A stretch of 64,000 nucleotides of DNA from UBA7803 sp963822255 (GCA_963822255.1 CAWGGV010000009.1:1033958-1097957); one strand, 5' to 3'; numbered from the stretch's first letter, positions 18,446 to 28,608 are shown. The notes: generated from the sequence alone by a model not told the origin. Numbers and translations are program-made.

Positions 18446-18766
18446 TCAGCGAGCGTAGCGGCGGTAGGCGTCGACCGCACGCTGGCCGAGGTGGGCGTCC
18501 CGCAGCGCCTGCGCCGCTTCCGCGCGGCCCTGGGTGGCGAGCGCGATCAGCGCCTGGTCCAGCTCCAGCACGCGCCGCACCTGCTCGGTGACGGCGGGCG
18601 CGTCCGCAGGCGGCACCGGCAGGGCGAACAGCTCCTGAGACACCAGGCGCCGATCCCGTTCGCACTGGCCGAAGGCGGACCAGTCGCCGGCACGGGCGAG
18701 GGCGAGCATCTCCTCGGTCAGCTCGAGGAGCCGCGTGGCCAGGGCTGGGCGATCCATCGGTTGCAT
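18446..18766 (-). CDS. fliT: FliT-like flagellar chaperone
   Basis: This 106-residue, mostly helical protein lies directly after fliS, where FliT (chaperone of the FliD cap) is usual. It has Leu-rich heptads (LLELTEEMLALARAGDW, ERDRRLVSQELFALPVPP, VRRVLELDQALIALAT) typical of the FliT fold. The sequence is weakly conserved in this family, so the call depends on size, helicity and position. Either ATG 18766 or the ATG three codons later may be the start. Confidence 0.75.
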   Translation of the reverse strand: MQPMDRPALATRLLELTEEMLALARAGDWSAFGQCERDRRLVSQELFALPVPPADAPAVTEQVRRVLELDQALIALATQGRAEAAQALRDAHLGQRAVDAYRRYAR

Positions 18767-18786
18767 GGGGAATAGCTCGCTGGTGA

Positions 18787-19185
18787 TCAGGGCGCGGCGG
18801 CGTCGCGGATGGCGTCCCAGCCGTCCTTGATCTCCTTCAGGAGGCCCGCCGCCTCGTTCAGAGCCGACACGTCGTTGTGCAAATTGGCTTCGAACAGCCG
18901 GCGCTCCACGTAATCGTAGAGAGAGCGCAAATTGGCGGCAACGTCGCCGCCCTTCCGGGGATCGAGAGAGGCTTTGAGACCCCCGACGATGGCGATTGCC
19001 TTGCCGATGCGCTCACACTTGGCGATAGTCTCGCCGTATTCGATCGCCCCTCTGGCCTGGGCGATGCGCTCCAGCGCGCCTTCGAACAGCATCTGCACCA
19101 GACGGTGCGGGTCGGCGGACGCAGCATCGGTGCCCACGCCCACGTCCTGATAATGCCGCGCGCCCGGATATGCATGGGTGTTCAT
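18787..19185 (-). CDS. fliS: FliS, flagellin chaperone
   Basis: FliS binds the flagellin C-terminus and delivers it for export. From ATG 19185 the 132-residue protein shows the typical YQDVGVGTDAASADPHRLVQ, MLFEGALERIAQARGAIE and LRSLYDYVERRLFEANLHND segments. An earlier ATG at 19209 overlaps the fliD stop, but the 19185 start has a GGGAG ribosome site and matches the family start (MNTHAYPGA). It lies between fliD and fliT. Confidence 0.95.
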   Translation of the reverse strand: MNTHAYPGARHYQDVGVGTDAASADPHRLVQMLFEGALERIAQARGAIEYGETIAKCERIGKAIAIVGGLKASLDPRKGGDVAANLRSLYDYVERRLFEANLHNDVSALNEAAGLLKEIKDGWDAIRDAAAP

Positions 19186-19205
19186 CCACTTGCTCCCTGT
19201 GGCTG

Positions 19206-21245
19206 TCATTTGCTCTTGCTCGTCACGCCGGGCAGCGATGAGAGCTGCCGCTCGAGAAACGTGCTGGTCTGGTTGAGGCTCGCTACCAGCTGATCGAGGC
19301 GGGTGAACTGGTCCTCGAGCTGGCTGCGCAAGGCGTCCATCCGCCGGGACAGCTGCTCGCGTTGGGGCGTCAGGGCGTCGATGCTGGCCTGCAGCCCGTC
19401 CGTGCGACTGCCGAGGATGCCGTCCGCCTTCAAAGCGTCGTCGAGAGCGGTCGCCAGCTCGCCCGTGATGCCGCGGGAGAAGCGCAGGCTCCCCTGGATA
19501 CCCGGGGCGGTGGCGGTGACGGTGACGGCGAGACCGCTGGCGTCGCCACCGGTGCCGGTCAAGGTGCGTCCGTTGCCCTCGGCGGGATGCCCGCCGATGG
19601 TGCCGGCGACGTCGCTGCCGGGGACCCCGGTGCCGAGCGCCAGCCCCAGAGCGGTTTGCGCGGCGGGATCGGCGGACTGCACCTCCACGGCAGACACGCT
19701 GCCGTAGCTTGCCGAGTGGAACTGCAGGGTGCCGCTGTCGGCGTCGTAGGAGACGGCGACCGCCACGCCGTCCGCCTCGAGATTGTCGTCGCCGGACAAT
19801 CGCGACTGGATTTCCGCGGCCAGCTCGTCCGGGTCGGCGTAGGTTTTCGCGGTCAGGCTGATCTCGCGGGACAGCACCCCGTCCACCCGCACCTTGAAGT
19901 TGTAGGCGGTGGGGTCGCCGATGGTCAGCGGGAATCCCGCCGACAGGGCATTCCCGCTGTAGCTGCCGCCGGTGGCCGGCTGAGCGACGTCGATCAGATA
20001 CTCGCCGGCTGCCGTGCGGGTGGTGTGGCCGTCGAGCTGGACGGCGTCGCTCGACGACAGGCCGAGAGGCGCGAACAGCGCGCCGACGTCGTCGAAGTGA
20101 TCGGACAGCGCTGAATCCAGGGCCCCGCTGTCCAGGGTCAGGGTGCCGTCCCGCTCGGTGGTGACGCCGATGTCGGCGAGGGTCGTGACCTCGCCGCTGA
20201 GTCCACCGACGCGCTGGGACAGGGCCGAGCGCAGGGCGGTCTCGATGCTGCGAACGGCCGTGTCGCCGACCAGCGGCCCACGCTCGCCGGTCTTCGCGTC
20301 GTACTTGGTGAGGGAATTGATCTGGTTACGCAGGTCGTTGTACGCCGACACGAAGTCCGTGATGCTTTTGCGCACGGCGCCGACGTTGCGGCTCACGTCC
20401 AGGGTCACGGTCGTCTCGGGATCGGCCGCCGTCAAGGTCAGGCTGACGCCCTCGATGGCGTCCGTCAGGGTGTTTGTGGCGCTGCTGACCGGAAGCCCGT
20501 CGATGGTCAGCGCGGCATCTCCGGCTGCCCGGGTCTGCACCAGGTTCGCTGCGCCGGCATCGAAGGCGAGCTGCGACAGCCCGCTGGCATCAGTGTCGTT
20601 GCCGTCGTCGTCCGCGACGTCGATCACGAAGGCGTTGGCGTCGCCGGTCTGGTCCGACTTCAGCACCAGGCGCTGGCCGCTGCCATCGTTGACGATGGAG
20701 GCACTGATGCCGATGCCGGCACCGTTGATGGCATCGCGCACATCGGCCAAGGACGATGCGCCGGCGTCGATGGTTATGGTCTCGGTGCTCTTGGACGTGT
20801 CCTGAGAGAAAACGCTGACCACCCCGTCCGGGTCGGTGGTGACGGTGCCGAAGCGGATGGTCAGCTGGCCCGAGCCCACCGTGCTGGCACTCGTCTCGTA
20901 GCTGCCGGCCGTTGCCAGGCTCTGGGCCTGCGCCAGCGACGACACCGTGATGTCGTACCTGCCGGTCGCCGCCCGCCGATCGGCGGTGGCGGTCAGAACG
21001 TCGGGGCTGCTGGAGTTGGCGCTCAGCTTCTGAAACGCGCTGGCGTCGGAGAGCCCGTTCACCACGCTCTGAAAGTCGGCCACCGCGCCGCGCAGGTTCC
21101 CGTAGGCGGAGATCTGGGCCGTGAAGGTGCCTTCCTGGGTGTTCAGCCGGTTCACCACCGGCTGCTGCTCCGCGGTGACGAGCTGGTCGATCAGCCCGCG
21201 GACGTCGAGGCCCGAGCCGATTCCCATTGAGCTGATGCTGGCCAC
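19206..21245 (-). CDS. fliD: FliD, filament cap protein
   Basis: FliD caps the filament and folds incoming flagellin. The 679-residue product is at the long end for the family. It begins with SSMGIGSGLDVRGLIDQLVT and LNTQEGTFTAQISAYGNLRG (FliD_N) and ends with a coiled coil (LSRRMDALRSQLEDQFTRLD, LVASLNQTSTFLERQLSSL), as in FliD. The middle is Asp/Thr/Ser-rich and acidic, suggesting an outer domain suited to saline surroundings. The first codon is GTG. No frame defects are seen. Confidence 0.95.
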   Translation of the reverse strand: MASISSMGIGSGLDVRGLIDQLVTAEQQPVVNRLNTQEGTFTAQISAYGNLRGAVADFQSVVNGLSDASAFQKLSANSSSPDVLTATADRRAATGRYDITVSSLAQAQSLATAGSYETSASTVGSGQLTIRFGTVTTDPDGVVSVFSQDTSKSTETITIDAGASSLADVRDAINGAGIGISASIVNDGSGQRLVLKSDQTGDANAFVIDVADDDGNDTDASGLSQLAFDAGAANLVQTRAAGDAALTIDGLPVSSATNTLTDAIEGVSLTLTAADPETTVTLDVSRNVGAVRKSITDFVSAYNDLRNQINSLTKYDAKTGERGPLVGDTAVRSIETALRSALSQRVGGLSGEVTTLADIGVTTERDGTLTLDSGALDSALSDHFDDVGALFAPLGLSSSDAVQLDGHTTRTAAGEYLIDVAQPATGGSYSGNALSAGFPLTIGDPTAYNFKVRVDGVLSREISLTAKTYADPDELAAEIQSRLSGDDNLEADGVAVAVSYDADSGTLQFHSASYGSVSAVEVQSADPAAQTALGLALGTGVPGSDVAGTIGGHPAEGNGRTLTGTGGDASGLAVTVTATAPGIQGSLRFSRGITGELATALDDALKADGILGSRTDGLQASIDALTPQREQLSRRMDALRSQLEDQFTRLDQLVASLNQTSTFLERQLSSLPGVTSKSK

Positions 21246-21292
21246 TGACGCGGTCTCCTCGGGCGATGGCGGTGGCGTCTGCCGCCGCCGGT

Positions 21293-21673
21293 CTATGCTT
21301 CGGCCTGAAACAACAGGCCGCTGACTTCACTCAGCTTCGCTGCCGCGTTCAGCAGATCCTCGCGGGGAATCTGCCGCACGATGGCGCCTCCCTGTGCCTC
21401 GCGAACGATGATGACGGTGCGGCCCGTGGCCTCGTCCACCCGGAACTCCAGGTCCCGTTGCACCATCCGGACGAATTCCTCGAAGCGGCGGGCAGCATCT
21501 TCCACCGCGGCGGCGTCGGCGGCTTTGCCCGCTCGGGAAACCGGCGCGGCGGCCGGTTCTGCGGCCGGCAGGGCGGCAGCCGTCCGTTCAGGTTGCCCCG
21601 CTTGCGCCGCGCCGTTCCACTCGCTGCGCGGGAGGGCTTCGTGGGGTGTCGGCCCGTTGATCGCGTTGGCCAT
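21293..21673 (-). CDS. flaG: FlaG family protein
   Basis: FlaG proteins influence filament length and are encoded between flagellin and cap genes. This 126-residue product has an Ala/Pro-rich variable N-terminus and the conserved C-terminal FlaG domain, with RDLEFRVDEATGRTVIIVRE, GGAIVRQIPREDLLN and LFQAEA. Its place between fliC and fliD is standard for polar flagellar loci. Confidence 0.92.
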   Translation of the reverse strand: MANAINGPTPHEALPRSEWNGAAQAGQPERTAAALPAAEPAAAPVSRAGKAADAAAVEDAARRFEEFVRMVQRDLEFRVDEATGRTVIIVREAQGGAIVRQIPREDLLNAAAKLSEVSGLLFQAEA

Positions 21674-21689
21674 GTGGGGACTCTCCGAA

Positions 21690-21719
21690 CCCGCTGCCGG
21701 ATTCCTTCCCGGCAGCGGG
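21690..21719. terminator. Hairpin between fliC and flaG
   Basis: The perfect 11-base stem CCCGCTGCCGG / CCGGCAGCGGG encloses an 8-base loop. There is no following T tract, so it may be a weak terminator or an mRNA-stabilising element below fliC. Confidence 0.55.
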
Positions 21720-21728
21720 AGACCTGGG

Positions 21729-21754
21729 CCGCCCGGACCTCACGGCCCGGGCGG
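21729..21754. terminator. Second hairpin just after the fliC stop
   Basis: The arms CCGCCCGG / CCGGGCGG (8 bases) flank a 10-base loop, starting 10 bases after the fliC stop on the minus strand. With the next stem it forms a double stem-loop that could limit read-through from the strong flagellin promoter. Confidence 0.55.
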
Positions 21755-21763
21755 GTGCCAGAC

Positions 21764-23263
21764 TTACTTCAGCAGAGACAGCACACTCTGCGGAGTCTGG
21801 TTCGCTTGAGACAGCACCGCGAGGCCAGCCTGCTGCAGGATCTGCGACTTCGTCAGGTTGGCGGTCTCGGACGCGAAGTCCGCGTCCAGGATCCGGCTGC
21901 GGGCGGCGCTGGCGTTCTCCGCCGTCGTCTTCAGGTTCGAGATGGTCGACTCGAACCGGTTCTGCACCGCGCCGAGGTCGGCGCGAATGCCCGACACCTG
22001 GGCCAGCGCCGCGTCGATGATGCTCACCGCCGAGTTGGCACCGTCCACCGTGCTGATGTCGATGGAGTCTAGGCTCGACTGGGTGGAGGACACGTCCGTG
22101 CTGGCCGCTACGTCGAGGACGCTGCCGGCGGTGTTGGCGACGCTGGACGACACGCTGAACGCTTCGGACGAGCTGAAGTCGACCTTGCCTGCCACCGTCG
22201 TGCTGTCGGTGTCGCCCTGGGTCAGCGCCTCGTCCTGGCCGTCCAGGCCTTGGACGTTGATGGTCGAATCGGCCGTGGAGTGATCGAAGCCCGCGATGTT
22301 GACGTCGTTGCCCTCGGCGTCCTTCAGGGTGATGGTGCTGAGATCGTCACCCACCTCGGCGGTGATGCCCGTCTTGCCCGACTGAGCGTTGATGGCGTCC
22401 GCCAGGTTACTGAGGTCCGTGGTGGTGACCGCAGCACTGATGCTGGCGGAGCCGCCGCCGCTCGAGCTCAAGGTGAAGGACACCGTGCCGTCGTCGGACA
22501 GGCTGTTGAACTGCACCTCGTTGCTGGCCTTGGCCGTTACCCCGGTGGTGCCGCTCTTGGCGTTGACGGCGGCCGCTACCTGGGCCGCGCTGTCCCCCGG
22601 GGAGATGGCGACCGTTTCCGTGGTACCGCTGGTGGTGGAAACGGTGAGGGTCTGATCGGCGATGGTGTTGTTCGCAGGCAGGCTCGTGGCGGCAGCCGTG
22701 GCGGAGCCGGTGCCCTGGTTCGCCGTCGTGTTCACCGAGTCCACGTCGTTGCTGCCCAGGTCGCTTGCGCGAGCGCCGTTGACCGAGACCTGAATCGTCT
22801 CGTTGGCGTTGGCGCCCACCTGGAACTGCTGCTCGGTGAACGAGCCGTCGAGGATCTTCAGGCCGTTGAACGTGGTGGTCGTGGCAATGCGGGTGATCTC
22901 CGATTGCAGCTGGTTCACCTCCGACTGCAGCGCGGAGCGGTCCGACGCCGAGTTGGTGGCGTTGGCCGACTGCAGCGACAGCTCGCGCATACGCTGGAGG
23001 ATGTTGCCGGTCTCGCCGAGGGCGCCTTCCGCCGTCTGCGCCAGCGAAATGCCGTCGTTGGCGTTCCGCACGGCCTGATTCAGGCCGTTGATCTGGCTGG
23101 TGAAGCGCTGGGAGATGGCGAGGCCCGCCGCGTCGTCCTTGGCACTGTTGATGCGCAGACCCGTCGAGAGGCGCTGCAGCGACGTGTTGAGCGCGCCCTG
23201 GCTGCGATCCAGGTTTCGCTGAGCGTTCAGCGAAGCCGTGTTGGTGTTGATGATCTGTGGCAT
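21764..23263 (-). CDS. fliC: Flagellin FliC
   Basis: This is the filament subunit, 499 residues. The N-terminus shows the classic flagellin D0/D1 sequence (NTNTASLNAQRNLDRSQGAL; GLRINSAKDDAAGLAISQRF; AEGALGETGNILQRMRELSL), and the C-terminus ends with ILQQAGLAVLSQANQTPQSV, LSLLK. The middle (about 175-400) is a variable Thr/Ser/Asp-rich outer domain with little Lys. The gene has its own sigma-28 promoter and is followed by two hairpins. Confidence 0.98.
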   Translation of the reverse strand: MPQIINTNTASLNAQRNLDRSQGALNTSLQRLSTGLRINSAKDDAAGLAISQRFTSQINGLNQAVRNANDGISLAQTAEGALGETGNILQRMRELSLQSANATNSASDRSALQSEVNQLQSEITRIATTTTFNGLKILDGSFTEQQFQVGANANETIQVSVNGARASDLGSNDVDSVNTTANQGTGSATAAATSLPANNTIADQTLTVSTTSGTTETVAISPGDSAAQVAAAVNAKSGTTGVTAKASNEVQFNSLSDDGTVSFTLSSSGGGSASISAAVTTTDLSNLADAINAQSGKTGITAEVGDDLSTITLKDAEGNDVNIAGFDHSTADSTINVQGLDGQDEALTQGDTDSTTVAGKVDFSSSEAFSVSSSVANTAGSVLDVAASTDVSSTQSSLDSIDISTVDGANSAVSIIDAALAQVSGIRADLGAVQNRFESTISNLKTTAENASAARSRILDADFASETANLTKSQILQQAGLAVLSQANQTPQSVLSLLK

Positions 23264-23357
23264 TTCTGCACTCCTGAAGACTTTCGGTTTCGCAACTCAG
23301 CCAAACGCCGCACGTTGCCGAGTTCCCGTGCGGCGTGTTGTGCCGCTCGCGGGACCT

Positions 23358-23384
23358 GTATCGGTCTCACCGGTGAATCCTTTA
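23358..23384 (-). promoter_or_regulatory. Sigma-28 (FliA) promoter of fliC
   Basis: On the minus strand TAAA (23384-23381), a 15-base gap, then ACCGATAC (23365-23358) fits the sigma-28 pattern TAAA-N15-GCCGATAA with two mismatches in the -10 box. It lies just below the flgL stop and gives a leader of about 90 bases. Confidence 0.85.
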
Positions 23385-23389
23385 GCCCC

Positions 23390-24583
23390 TCACAGATAGT
23401 TGAAAAGTGAGAGATGTCCCATTTGCACGTACGTCTGCTGCGCGGCCTGAAGAGCGACCTGCTGGAGCTGGAAGCGGCTGATGGCGTCGGCGTAGTCCAG
23501 GTCCTCCACTCCCGACAGAGCCGTCTCGAGCTGGACGCTCTGGTCCGCGTTGGCGGCGGTCTGGTCGTCGATGGTGTTCAGCCGCGCGCCGACGTCCGTG
23601 CGCAGCTCCAGCACCCGCCCCGCCGCCTGGTCGACGTCATCGAGCGCCGCGTTCAGCTCGCCGTTCAGGCGGACCCGGGCGGCCGCGTCGCCGGCGCCGC
23701 TCTCCAGGGTGCCGGCGATCCGGTCCACCAGCGCGAACAGCGAGGTGGTGCCCGCGGGGGTCACCTGGAAGCGGTCGCCGCCAGCGGGCGTGCCGGAGAG
23801 GACGATGCGCCGCCCGCCGAAGTCGATGGCCTGACCGGGAGCGTAGCTGCCGGCCGCCACCACCGACCCGCCGCCGTCCTGTACCTGATAGCTGGTGGCG
23901 TCGGTCATGACGATGTCGTAGCTGCCGCCGTCGATGGCGGACCCATCCAGAACCTCCGCAGCCGACACTGCGGCCGTACCGGTGTTGCCGTCGGACGGCG
24001 TCACCAGGAATCGGCCGTTGCCGCGGGGAATGGTCATGAAGGCGTCGCCGCTGTCGCTGGTGGCGACGCTGCGGTTGGGCGAGAGCGCCAGGTGCCGCTG
24101 GCCGCTGTCGCCGAGGTACGCCACCGTGCCGGTGCCGTCCGCCACGAACGGCCGCGAGGTGCTGCGGTAGCCGGCGAACAGATATTCGCCGTTGGCGTCC
24201 TGGGCGTTGGCGGTGTCGAGCAGGCCGGCGCCGATCTGCCGGATCTCGCGGGCGATGGCGGCTCGGGAGTCGTCCGTCTGCGAGGCGTTGGCGCCCTGCA
24301 GCGCCAGCTCGCGTACCCGCTGCAGACCGATGCTCATCTGCGAGAGCGCGGATTCTTCCTGGCTCAGTCGGTTGGTTCCGGCGTCGGCGTTGCGGCCGTA
24401 CTGGTCGAGGCTCGCCATGTGCTCGCGCAGGGTGAGGCTCTCCGCAGTGCCCGAGGGATCGTCGGAGGGCGCGAGGATGCGCTTGCCGCTGGCGAGCTGC
24501 TGCTCGGTGCGGGCCAGCTCCGTCTGGTGACGCTGCATGGCCTCGAGGCCGTTCTGGAAGATCTGGGCTGTGGAAATGCGCAT
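23390..24583 (-). CDS. flgL: FlgL, hook-filament junction protein
   Basis: FlgL (HAP3) links hook-associated FlgK to the filament. The 397-residue product has the flagellin-like start MRISTAQIFQNGLEAMQRHQ, with LASGKRILAPSDDPSGTAES and VRELALQGANASQTDDSRAA, and a flagellin-like C-terminus with QLETALSGVEDLDYADAISR. Its length is normal. It follows flgK by 14 bases and ends just before the fliC promoter. Confidence 0.96.
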   Translation of the reverse strand: MRISTAQIFQNGLEAMQRHQTELARTEQQLASGKRILAPSDDPSGTAESLTLREHMASLDQYGRNADAGTNRLSQEESALSQMSIGLQRVRELALQGANASQTDDSRAAIAREIRQIGAGLLDTANAQDANGEYLFAGYRSTSRPFVADGTGTVAYLGDSGQRHLALSPNRSVATSDSGDAFMTIPRGNGRFLVTPSDGNTGTAAVSAAEVLDGSAIDGGSYDIVMTDATSYQVQDGGGSVVAAGSYAPGQAIDFGGRRIVLSGTPAGGDRFQVTPAGTTSLFALVDRIAGTLESGAGDAAARVRLNGELNAALDDVDQAAGRVLELRTDVGARLNTIDDQTAANADQSVQLETALSGVEDLDYADAISRFQLQQVALQAAQQTYVQMGHLSLFNYL

Positions 24584-24597
24584 GTGAAACCTCCCGC

Positions 24598-26485
24598 TCA
24601 GCGGCGCAGGGCGGTGAGCAAGGTGTTGAACATGGTGTCGGCTGTGGCGACCACCTGGGCAGCCGCCTGATAGGCCTGCTGAAAGCGCAGGAGGCTCGCC
24701 GCCTCTTCGTCCAGGTTCACCCCGGACACGCTCTCACGCTGGCTCTGGGCGTCGCTCAACAGGCTCGCCTGCACGTCCGCGCTGATCGCGGTCCGGGAGG
24801 TGCGAACGCCGACGTCGGTCACCAGCTGGGAATAGGCCTCGCCGAACGTGGCAGTGCCGCCGTCCTGCCTGCGCAGGTCCGCGAGCGCCGCCAGCGCCTG
24901 CGCGCCGCGGTTGTCGCCGACCCCCCCGGCATTGTCGCGGACCTCGAACCGGTCACCGTCGGCCGGGGTGCCGCGCAGCACCAGCCGCCAGCCGTTCTGC
25001 TCGATGACCGTGTCGCCTGACGGGTCCGGCGCGATGACCTGGGCGCCGACCACGTAGTTGCCGCCGGTGAAGTCGATCTGCACGCGGATCGCGCAGCGCC
25101 GGGTCGCTCGGGTCGGTGACCGTGAGCTCGTTTACGGCAGCGGCGCCGCTATTGCCGGCGTCCGCTTCGGCGCGCACCGGCAGCGCGGCCGCCACCCGGC
25201 GCGGGTCCGTCACCCGCACCTCGAGACCGGCCGCCGCGCGGGTGGGCTGGAGGAGATAGACGTCGCCGTTGGCTTGCCCGGAGATGGCGCTGGTGTCCAG
25301 GGCCAGGCCATCGAAGCTGTAGCTGTCGCCGGGATTCAGGTTCGTCAGCACCTGGCCGTCGCTCTGGCGGGTCAGGCGCCAGCTACCGCCGGTGAGGCGC
25401 AGCTCGTAGTCGCTGGCCTCGAGCGCGCCCGCGTCGTCCACGGTCAGCGCCGGCTGGCCGGTGGCCGAGTTGGCTGCAGCCGCCAGCACGGTCGGCGGAG
25501 GCATTGCGAAGAAGGCTTCGCCCGCATTGCCGTCGAGATCCATGCTCCCGGTATGCACCTCGTTGACCGCCTGAGCGACGCCGGCGGCGAGCCGGCCGAG
25601 TTCGCGGCTGGTGGGATCGAGGAGCGACTCGCGCACGTCGAACAGAGCGCCCAGGCGGCCCCCCGACAGGTAATCGCTGATGGGCGCCGGCGCCGCGCCG
25701 TTGTCCAGACCCACTTCCATGCGGCTGGGGTCGGCGCCCAGGTGGCCGGCCACCAGAGTCGATGCCGTGACCCCCACAACCAGCGACTGGCCGCTGCCCA
25801 CGTAGACGTTGATCGTGCCGTCGGACTGCTCGATGGTGGAGACGCCCACCCGTTCGGAGAGCTGGCTGACCAGCTGGTCGCGCTGATCGAGCAGGTCGTT
25901 GGCCGGGCGGCCGCCGGTGGCGCCCCCGCTCTCGACGATGCGCCGGTTGAGGTCCGCCACGCCCTGGGCGAGCTGATCGATCTCGTTGACGGTGGTGGAG
26001 ATCCGGCCGTTGACGATGGCGCGCTGGTCGTCGATCTGGCCGTCGAGCTGCGCGAACCGGTCCGTCAGGGATTGCGCCCGGGAGACGAGCTGCTGGCGCG
26101 CGGCGATGGAGGTGGGATCGGCGGTCAGATCGTGCGCCGCGGCGAAGAAATCGTTCAGCGACGACGAAAGACTCGCCTCCGGATTCGCGAGCAGGTTGTC
26201 CACCGGTTTGGAGAACTCCAGCATCGTCTGCTGATAGGCATTGTCGGAGGTCGCGAGATTGAGCCTCTGCTGCACGAACGTGTCCGCCTGACGCTTCACC
26301 CCGACGACGTCGACGCCGTTGCCGAACGCGCCCATCCCGGTGAGCTCCGGCGGACGGGTGCTGAACGAGACGCCCTGGCGGCTGTAGCCGGCGGTGCCGA
26401 CGTTGGCGATGTTGTGACCGGTGACCTGGAGGGCGCGCTGATAGGCCTGCAGCGCGGACGTGCCGATGTCCAGAATCCCGCTCAT
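24598..26485 (-). CDS. flgK: FlgK, hook-filament junction protein (frameshifted)
   Basis: FlgK (HAP1) joins hook to filament. The first frame starts at 26485 (overlapping the flgJ end) with DIGTSALQAYQRALQVTGHN and IANVGTAGYSRQGVSF, the hallmark of FlgK, and runs to DPALRD. Near 25089 an extra C shifts the frame; the second frame continues as RVQIDFTGGNY and ends with SGVNLDEEAASLLRFQQAYQ, AAAQVVATADTMFNTLL, the conserved FlgK C-terminus. Joined, the protein is about 628 residues, normal for the family. One indel is enough to restore it. Confidence 0.9.
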
Positions 26486-27433
26486 GCCTCATCTCCGTTC
26501 GTAGGTCGAGTGGCGCCGCTGCCCTCGCCGACTGTGTCGGCCGGGTCCATGGCAACTTGAGCCGCCGTTCCGGGCGCGTCGCCGCCGGGCAATCCGCGCG
26601 CGAGGATGGCTGATATCTTGTCGGCGTAGTTCGGGTCGGTGGCGTAACCGCCGTCCTGCAGCGCCCTCAGATAGCCTTCCGCAGTCGGGGCGTGCAGCGC
26701 GGCCCGGTAACGCGGCGCGGATTCCACCAGGCTTGCGTAGTCGTCGAAGCCGGCGGCGAGACTGTCGTAGGCGCGGAAGGCGGCGTGGCTGCGCTCGGGC
26801 AGACCGTGAACGTATTCAGGGTCGTCACCGCGGCGCGCCGCCCCGGCCAGTCGGCGCCGGCCTTGATGCCGAACAGGTTGAAGCTCGACGTCCCGTCCGG
26901 CAGCCGGACCTGATGCGGCCCCAGCCGGTCTCCAGCGCCGCCTGGGCCATGAGCACGTCGGCGTCGACGCCCAGCCGCGCTGCCGCCGCCTGGGCATGGG
27001 GTCGGATGGCGGCGATGAAGGCTTCCGCGGAGGCCGGGCGGAAATCGCTCGCGGCGACGGGGGCAACGGAGGCCGGCGCGGCAGCCGCCGGAATCGACGA
27101 TGCCGGCGTGCCGGCAGGAGTGGCCGGCGGCGTCTGTTCGCCGCCGAGCTGCCGGTAGATGGCGTCGGCCAGACCGATGCCCGGACCTCGGGCCAAGGTC
27201 AACGCGAGCTGCTGGTCGTACATGCCCTGATAGGTCTTCAGCCGGTCGCTGTCGAACAGGCCGCCGTCGACGCCGGATTCGCGCATTTCCTTCAGCATCA
27301 TGTTGAGAAACAGCGCCTCGAACTGCTGTGCGGCCGCGCGCCGGGCCTCCGGCGTGTTGGCCGCCGCACCACGGCGCAACGCCGCCATGCCCTGGAAGTC
27401 TGCAAAATTGAACGCGCTGCCGATGCTGGTCAT
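26482..27433 (-). CDS. flgJ: FlgJ, rod cap / peptidoglycan hydrolase (two frameshifts)
   Basis: FlgJ caps the growing rod with its N-domain and cuts peptidoglycan with its C-terminal muramidase domain. The N-terminal frame gives ARRAAAQQFEALFLNMMLKE MRE-type sequence (FlgJ rod domain), then VDADVLMAQAALETGWG, which contains the catalytic-type Glu of the glucosaminidase fold. The frame breaks near 26916 and again near 26823; the three pieces join as GWG, then VRLPDGTSSFNLFGIKAGAD, then EYVHGLPERSHAAFRAYDSL and ALQDGGYATDPNYADKI. Two single-base changes restore a protein of about 316 residues. Confidence 0.88.
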
Positions 27434-27436
27434 GGC

Positions 27437-28568
27437 TCAGATGACGATGAGCTCGGCGCGCAGGGCGCCCGCTTCGTTCAGCGCCTGCAGAATGGCGATC
27501 AGGTCGCCGGGTGCCGCGCCGACATCGTTCACCGCGCGAACGATCGGTCGAGGGTGGTGCCCGGCCCGAACGGAAACATCCGCGATCCGGTCTGCTCCAC
27601 CTCCGGCGTGCTGTGGGTGACGACCACCGTGTCACCGTGGCTGAACGGCTCCGGCTGCGAGACCTCGAGGTCCTCGTGCACGGTGACCGTCAGGCTGCCG
27701 TGGGCCACGGCAGCCGGCAGCACCTGCACCGCGCCGCCCATGACGATGGTGCCGGTGCGCGCGTTGACCACCACCCGGGCCGGTGCCTGGCCCGGCGCCA
27801 CGTCGAGATTTTCCAGCAGCGAGACGAAGCCCACCCGCTGGTCCGGGTCCGTGGGCGCGCGGGTGCGCACGGAAATGGCGTCGATGGCGGTGGCGGTGTC
27901 GTTGCCGAAGTGCTCGTTGATGGCTTCCGCCAGCCGGTGTGCGGTGGTGAAGTCCGGCCGGTGCAGGTTCAGGACCAGGCTGTCGCCCTGGTCGAAGGCG
28001 TTCGCCACCTCCCGCTCGACGGTGGCGCCGCTGGGGATCCGCCCGACGCTCGGCACGTTAGGCTGATGCGCGAGCCGTCCCGCCCCTCCACGCCGAAGCC
28101 CCCCACCACCAGATTGCCCTGCGCCAGCCCGTAGACCACGCCGTCGGTGCCGCGCAGCGGCGCCATCAGCAAGGTGCCGCCGCGCAGGCTCTACGCGTTG
28201 CCGATGGAGGAGACGGTGACGTCGATGGTCTGTCCCGCCTTGGAGAACGGCGGAAGCTCCGCGCTGACCATCACCGCGGCTACGTTCTTGAGCTGCAGGT
28301 TGGTCCGCGGCGGTATGGTCACCCCGAGCTGGTTGAGCATGTTGGTCAGACTCTGGGCGGTGAACGGCGCCTGGGTGGTCTGGTCGCCGGTACCGTCGAG
28401 ACCCACGACGAGGCCGTATCCGACCAGCTGGTTCACCCGCACGCCGCCGACGCTCGCCAGGTCCTTGACGCGCTCGGCGGCCGCCGGCACCGCCAGCGCC
28501 ACGGAGAGCACGGACGCCAGGGCGAAGGTGCAGGCGCGCCTCATCATCGCGGATTTCCAAGTCGTCAT
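27437..28568 (-). CDS. flgI: FlgI, P-ring protein (one stop and two frameshifts)
   Basis: FlgI forms the periplasmic P ring. From ATG 28568 the product has a signal peptide (ACTFALASVLSVALAVPAAA) and typical FlgI sequence RVKDLASVGGVRVNQLVGYG. A TAG at 28191-28193 sits where Lys is usual (SIGNA-stop-SLRGGTLL). One missing base near 28060 shifts ISL into NVPSVGRIPSGATVEREV. A second missing base near 27545 separates GTTLDR from IVRAVNDVGAAPGDLIAILQ, which runs to the TGA at 27437. With all three corrected a normal FlgI of about 377 residues results. This is the most damaged gene in the window. Confidence 0.88.
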
Positions 28569-28608
28569 CTGCGGCACTCCGTCAAATATGGCCAGTGGCA
28601 ACGGCACC

